Source: Drosophila pseudoobscura (taxonomy: Eukaryota > Arthropoda > Insecta > Diptera > Drosophilidae). From it: a DNA stretch of 64,000 bases. The stretch's first letter is position 1; the number at the start of each line of letters is the position of its first letter. The translations under genes and the position numbers were made by a program. The stretch covers positions 20,522,001-20,586,000 of the forward strand of contig NC_046679.1 of assembly GCF_009870125.1 (NCBI RefSeq). Reading direction: 5' to 3'. The notes below the pieces were generated by a model that saw only the letters and a list, made by a program, of their open reading frames with translations, searched no databases and was not told the DNA's origin. This document shows positions 57,882-64,000 of the stretch, in pieces.

Positions 57882-60800
57882 TTCAATGTACAACGAAAAC
57901 AGATAGTTATTAAAGTGAAATGTGATAAAGTGCAAGTCTTGTAACATTAAGTTTATTTTTCTTAAATATAATTAAGAATTTACTGATATATAAATTGTGA
58001 TATTAGATATAAACTCATTTTGGCTTAAATGGTAGAAACATTAGCAATATTTAGGGATATACTTCATCAATTATATTCACTCTTTTGTTTAATGTATTTT
58101 TTGTTAAACATTATTATTATAAACTAAATGACATAATTTGTTGTTAAAGATAATGTCTTAATTGAAATTGACAAGGCTTTTCTAAGGATTGCCCCTGTCA
58201 AATCTTAAGAACTCCAAAAATGAGTCACTCCAAGAGAATCTACTTGAAATACTTTCCAAATTCTTTGCTAAACGTTCTTGGTGCATGAATCCCTCTTTTG
58301 ACATTATTTTGTTTGACTTTAATTGATAAGCAAAAATTGTATTTACTATCATTTATAAGGGCAAGGCAATGATCAAGAGATTAGTTTAAAAAGTCTGACC
58401 ATAAAATGACATACCCTAAAGATACTTGGAAGTGAATTATTAAGATTGTCACACAATAAAACAGCATTAATTTCTAAGAAAAATAATGTTAACGGGCACA
58501 ATAAAGGACTCAGGTCCCTAACAGTTCCAATATATCAATATATTTTGTATATTTCAGTGCTCAAACTGGAACAAGGGTAGCACAAGTATGTTCAGAAATC
58601 AATTCCATCAATTGGCCTTCGGCTCATACTTGTCCACAAAAGTATTTGCCTTTCAATTGAATCAAGTATCACACATTTCAAAACTTCTTCACCCACCGGA
58701 CATGGGACATTTGCTGCTGTTGTTGTTTGTACTTCCTTTCGATTCTTTTGCCTTCATTTGTATTCCTGCTGACTTCAATTTATTCGATGTGTTGCATGAA
58801 ATTTACATTCTCCAAATTTTGCATACAAATTGCTATTACAATTTGGCCAAAAGGAGTGTAGTGGGAGGGGGGAACACCCTCTATGTGGGGTGTGTGCTTC
58901 GCCTGAACAAGACATTTGGGTCAAGTGGTTTGTGGGGCGTCGATTTCTGGGGGGAGTCGGGAAGGCGGAGAGGGTGTGCTGTTTGGTTGCTGAGAATCGG
59001 CAAAGTTGCAGTTTTGTGCAAATGGCCATGCACTTTTACCCAATTTGCATATGGCTACGACGCCACTTGAATCACATCCGTCGCCGCCCATTATGCCAGG
59101 ATACCTTTTTTGTTCTCCAAGAGATTTCCCACCCTCGAGATTCTCCAATAAAAACCCCCAACCAATTGATATTGTCGTGCCAGTCCTTGGGGAATTTTCT
59201 TTACTATCTTTTTAACCTAATTAAGACATTGGAAAATATCATTACTCATGTCTGTGCATGATTATAACTATTTGATAAGGTTCGATATAATAAAAGTACT
59301 TCTTCTGTGGCGGAAGATATCTAATAAGTGATAAGGCCTCCAAAAGATAAGAACGGCAATGTATTTGTAATTTCTATAAATATATGGTAAAGGAATGTTG
59401 TACTATATGGATATTAGGGAGGTAGAGAAATGGAATCAATAGAGATTAATAAATTAAATGATATAATAACAAATATTTGGTGATAATAAATTTAATGACT
59501 AATATAATAAATATTGCTTTTTCATTGCTGATAATTCGGTGTATCGTGTGAGCTCCTTAGTCGAGTTTTTAGTGGTATAATTTATGGGGGGTCTAATTAA
59601 AATTATCTTAGATGATGGCTGGAAAAATAAGCTGGAAAACATATAAGCTATTTAAAATAACAAATGTTTATGATGTATCGGAAATTCTCGAAATGAAGAT
59701 TCGTTAAAGATATACTCGTATTAAGTTGGTATGGGAAAACCTAAGCTACATATATACAATTTTAATAGCTAGCGCTACAGTGGTGGTCCACTGTATTACA
59801 AATTTCATCCTTCAATATCTAGATATTCTTGAAATATGTATCTTCTTTCCCTGCTGTTTCAAATTGCTTTCCATTCCATTCGTTTCAGTTGCTTACATTT
59901 CCCCTCTGCAAGAAAAAGACAACTGTACGAACTAGAGCGAAGCAGCTATATGTTATCATGTGGTTTGTGTCTATGCTAAGCCATGTGGAACGCATTCCTA
60001 CCCGCCGAAAGACGGAGCTCTATGTAAATGTATATGTAAATGTACTGTAATGTAATGTAAAATGTACCATTTAGGTAAAGAGAAAATAATTTTATGAAAA
60101 TTGACTTAATATTATATTATTAATGATTATTAAATTATTAAAAATCAATTAAGCGGAGCGCTAGCATCGAGGCCTTGGGCTAAAGACAACAAAAAATTAG
60201 AAAATTCGTTCAATACACAACAACTTTCAAGCCGAATGCAACACTCTTTTAAATAAATGTACAATTTCAAATAAAGAAAATAATTTTCCTTGGACTGCCT
60301 AAACCATGCAAAACATCTACCATCTCTCCCCCTGACGATGGCCATTTTTTAGGATTCCCCACCAACCCAACCTAAAAGTCAGTGAAATGGAGTTTGGAAG
60401 CAGCGGAAACATTTGGTTGGGTAGTGCGAACATCTTGAAAACCTGTCAGTCAAACGTGATGAAGGTTTCTACGCATTTTGCCTTTTAAATGTTTTTTCCC
60501 CTCTCTCTTTCATTCTTTTTGAGCTCTGTTCTTTCTGTCCGCTGTTTTTGGGCCATGCCTCCTCCGCTGTCCGCTGTTCTGGGCCATCCTCCTTCGCTTC
60601 ACGGACTTAAGACCAATTTTAAAATTATCTGTAGGTAGAATGGAGAAGGAAATGCTCCTGCTGCTGCTGCTGCTGGTGTCCGAATCGAATCGAATCATTT
60701 TTCTAGTTTTAAGACGCTAAACTCGACACTTTAAACAGCAGTGTCCACCCCCTGGAAAAATAAAAGGAAATGGTGCGAGCCAAGGGTCCATTTTGGGCTG

Positions 60801-63800
60801 GGAATTTCTCTCGCTTTTCAGAGCAATGGCCACGGGGCCAGTCTCTGTTTCTGTTGTGTGGAATGCCAAACAGATTTACTTGTGTGTCCAGAGTCGAGAG
60901 CGGACATGTGTCACGTCCTCCATCAGTTTCTACCCCAAAAAGGCAACCGATCCACCCTCCCCATCAGTAGTCCCCCTTCAACAGCTGCTTAAGCGGCTAA
61001 TAACGAATGGACATTGGTCAAAACTCAAGAAGTAGCAGAAATTAGTCTACGTGGGGAGTCCTTCCCCCCAGTTTTCCCTTTTAATTACTTGGAATATCAA
61101 CACTTTGTCAAAGTGTCTCTCATTCATTAAGGTGTGCATGGAAGGTTTCCCTCCTTTTAATTGTCAGTTCTTATGGGCGGCTGTATTGGGGATTGGGTTG
61201 ATGGGTTGGGCTGGGTGTTTTCTCCTGGGATAATTACTTTCTTTCTGTTGTTTTATTCATGAGCTGCACTCGTGCCCATAAGCATTTGTTTTCGTTTAAT
61301 GGATTCCATTTGAGAAGTCTCTAAGTTAAGGTGGTGCGGTGTGATGTGGCCCTCAATGACACACATTTGATTTGCTAATGTGAGGTGGGAAAGCATCAAG
61401 GCATGTGGGAAAAGGATATTGGAAATATTCCATTGAACATACGTTTAGGGAAGAGATTTCTATATGAGAAAAAGCCCAGCTCCTTCAAATAGAGTAGGAC
61501 TACTAAACATCCACAGATAAATAGTTGTTGAAAATGATCTGTGGGACCATGAACATTTGTATGCTTTGAGGTACATATATACAGTCTTAAAGAGACACTA
61601 ATCTTTCAAAGATCTCATTGTCTCATTAGCATAATTCAATTCTTCAGTCAATCAATCATTATTCTAAGAAAGATCCCTTTCATTTTGATCATTTTTCAAT
61701 GCTCTAAAATCAAGTTTTTTTTGTAAGTCTTTCGGAGCTTTAAGTTTCTAAAGTTAAAGAATTCATCAGCTGGAATCTCTCTCAGGCTGAACTTAAGAAC
61801 ATGCCTTGCAATCTCCTTAAATTTGGTAAGTTTCCGACCCATTCCCTGCCACATCCCTACCCAAATCGAAGCATTTAAAACTTGGCAATGCATTGTTTCC
61901 TCTTGAAAACTCACTTTAGGCTAAAATTGGACTAGCTAGTCCTCCTCCCATATCCCCTTTGCCACTGCCACCTCCTGCTGCCGTGCTGTCCAGGCCGCCT
62001 GCCGCAAAAATAGAATGGAAGCGATGAAGACGAGGCGGATTATGTGCCCAAGTGTAACTAAAGAGAATAAGGGCGAAAAATCAACGAATCATTAATCAAT
62101 CCTTTCATGATGTGACGCGGTGCGTGTCCTTTTATGTGTCAAAAAAAACGAAAGAGAGAGAAAATCCAACAAAACAACAAAAAATAAAGTGGGAGAAAAC
62201 CAAAACAGGCAGGAGAAAGCGAAAAGAGAGCAGCGGGAGAGGGAGAGGGAGAGACGACTCAAAAAGAAAAGTATCTTTTTGCACGAGTTTGACTGACAGA
62301 TACGCAGGCAGCGCGAGACGTCCAAGTGGATGAACAGGATATACAGGATCAGGGATGGCAGCGAGAAAAAGAAATGGAAAGAAAGCAAGGAATAAAAATG
62401 GCGACAATGTTTGCCCAAGGCCCGGGACTGGGTCCCATTTACATTTTGAGGTCGCGTTGATTAGCTGTGAGTGCGAGTGACAAGGTTTCCCTTCCCCCCT
62501 ATGGAACGCCCCCCCACTCTGATAAGTGCCTTGAGTGAGAGCCCAACCCCAGAGAACCCCCAAGCCCTGAGCCTGCGATAAGAAATGAAATTAAAATCGT
62601 AAAAGGGAAAGGTGGGAATATACTGCGATGATTATAATGATGGTTGGGTGCCCTGAAGAAGTCGACTCCTTGTATCCCACCAGTCTTTATCCAAATAAAG
62701 CTTCATTTTCCAGTTATTTTGATCATTCAAGGTCTCTAAAGATCTCCCAAGATCGAGAGATTCATTGATATATCACAAACTCCATTATCGAACCAAAAGA
62801 AAGAGTAAACAAAAGCGAAACAGGAACCGTCCACACACCAAGCCCGAGCTTCACTTGTCTGTCAACTTGGTGGCTTATATATTCTTGGGTGCTGGGGGAG
62901 TGGAGGTCATGGGGTAGAGGTCGTGTGGTTGCCATTGAGCCATGAGTGATGGTCAGAGAAAGAGAGATGGCCTCCCATGTTACCAGACACCCATCCAGAC
63001 AGACAGATAGGAGATACGAGTATGCATGCAATGCTAAGCAGATGCCCAAATGCAGATGCATCTTTTGTGGAAAACGAAATCGTAATCTTTACTATCTCCT
63101 CGTGTGTCGGGTAAAAGTCTTTCTCTCACGTGTCGCTGCCGTACGCACGTCACGTTTGTTGGGTACGGAAAAGTGACAGTTTGCCAGGAAAAACAACGAG
63201 ACGAGAGACAGCAAAAGAAAGATGGTGAAATCTAAAATCAAACAGACGACGGACATGCAGGCGGTCTGTCGTGTCGCAAGAGAGAGAGAGAGGAGAAAGG
63301 AACCGCCGGAGAGCAGTCGGACCTACACCAATGCGTGAATATGGAGCACATCATTAATTATTCCCAGGGGACTGGGACTGTGCCCGAGCATCCTGAGCCG
63401 ATTTATCTGACATTTTCGTATTGAAAAGTTTCTACTTCTTCTTTCTTTTTTCTTCTTCCTGTGGATTTCTTCACAAAAAAAATGAAAGACCCAAAGAATT
63501 TCTCTCGCTTGGGTTTCCCTTTCGACTTGCGATCATTTGTTTTCCAGGCGACACATGCTTGGACCCTGGTCCCTGAATCCTCTCTCTCACAAGCACTTAT
63601 AAAAGTTACACCCTCGTCGATCCCTAAAGAATGAACAATTTTTGGCCAAAAGGGAGATCAATTCGATTTGGTGATGGATTTTGGGTTGTTTCAGTGCGCA
63701 GATCTACGGAGATCTTCGGGGTAATTGAGATGTCCTAAAATATAATAGACTATGAGGACTCCATTCCTCTATTTATAAGTTCCCTTCTTTGATGAGATTT

Positions 63801-64000
63801 CTATAAAAGTTTATCCGCTAAAAATGATCGTAGGCGGTAAGATTGATGGACTTTCAGATACAGCATTATTCATTAAGTAAGAAAATCTTCATAGAGTACC
63901 TTTATAGTGTAGAGGAATATCTATATCGAACGATATTTTACTCATATCGGCGCGAGCAAAGCGAGTGAGCCGGGGGTTGACGCACGAGTGCGCCAGCAGC
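57882..64000. other. Intergenic DNA downstream of mir-10
   Basis: No coding gene or RNA gene recognised. AT-rich at 57900-58550 and 59220-60160, with low-complexity G-, CT- and GA-rich patches at 58860-58980, 60490-60700, 62210-62255 and 63270-63300. The last 60 bases (from about 63940) turn abruptly GC-rich. No Dfd homeobox or hexapeptide coding sequence is present. Confidence 0.55.

Noticed and set aside
57882..64000. Search for Dfd downstream of mir-10
   Set aside because: No homeodomain or hexapeptide coding sequence found in the remaining window.

Overview
This is Drosophila Hox-cluster DNA: the Sex combs reduced (Scr) part of the Antennapedia complex. The Scr protein, its split coding exons, mir-10 and the tRNA-Lys(UUU) genes identify it. 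DINE-1-like elements and (AGATAC)n microsatellites fit a Sophophora species. An obscura-group fly (D. pseudoobscura or a relative) is my best guess, made from memory of those repeats rather than from a search.

Layout. Bases 1-6.8 kb are Scr upstream DNA with two candidate non-coding first exons, ending near 4796 and 6779. Coding exon 2 is 12978-13956 and carries the N-terminal Hox motif, the Gln/Gly/Asn-rich tracts and YPWM. A 15.3-kb intron follows, then exon 3 (29307-29614), which holds the homeodomain. The 3' UTR runs to about 31960. It contains a 3'-compensatory miR-10 site and, just after the stop codon, a GC-rich stretch that stays coding-like in the Scr frame across three stops.

From 32.0 to 48.1 kb lies a Pol III gene cluster split by mobile DNA. 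There are five identical tRNA-Lys(UUU) genes and two identical 7SL (SRP) RNA genes. The block tRNA-tRNA-7SL occurs twice, at 32056-32937 and 46833-47788. Between the two blocks are several DINE-1-like copies and a tandem array of a 39-bp AT-rich unit. A complete Ty3/Gypsy-type LTR element (35031-40700) with identical LTRs sits inside that array. Two broken Tc1-like transposase genes and a solo LTR complete the island.

From 48.1 to 64 kb is non-coding DNA between Scr and the next Hox gene. It contains mir-10 (57806-57881), on the same strand as Scr, plus GAGA-rich, promoter-like or Polycomb-element-like stretches at 51.1-51.7 and 56.2-56.7 kb. ftz, Antp and Dfd are not in the window.

How the parts fit: Scr makes a homeodomain protein, and mir-10 is predicted to repress it through the 3' UTR site. 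The Pol III genes serve general translation and secretion, but TFIIIC-bound tRNA genes could also act as a chromatin boundary between the Scr and mir-10/Dfd domains (inference).
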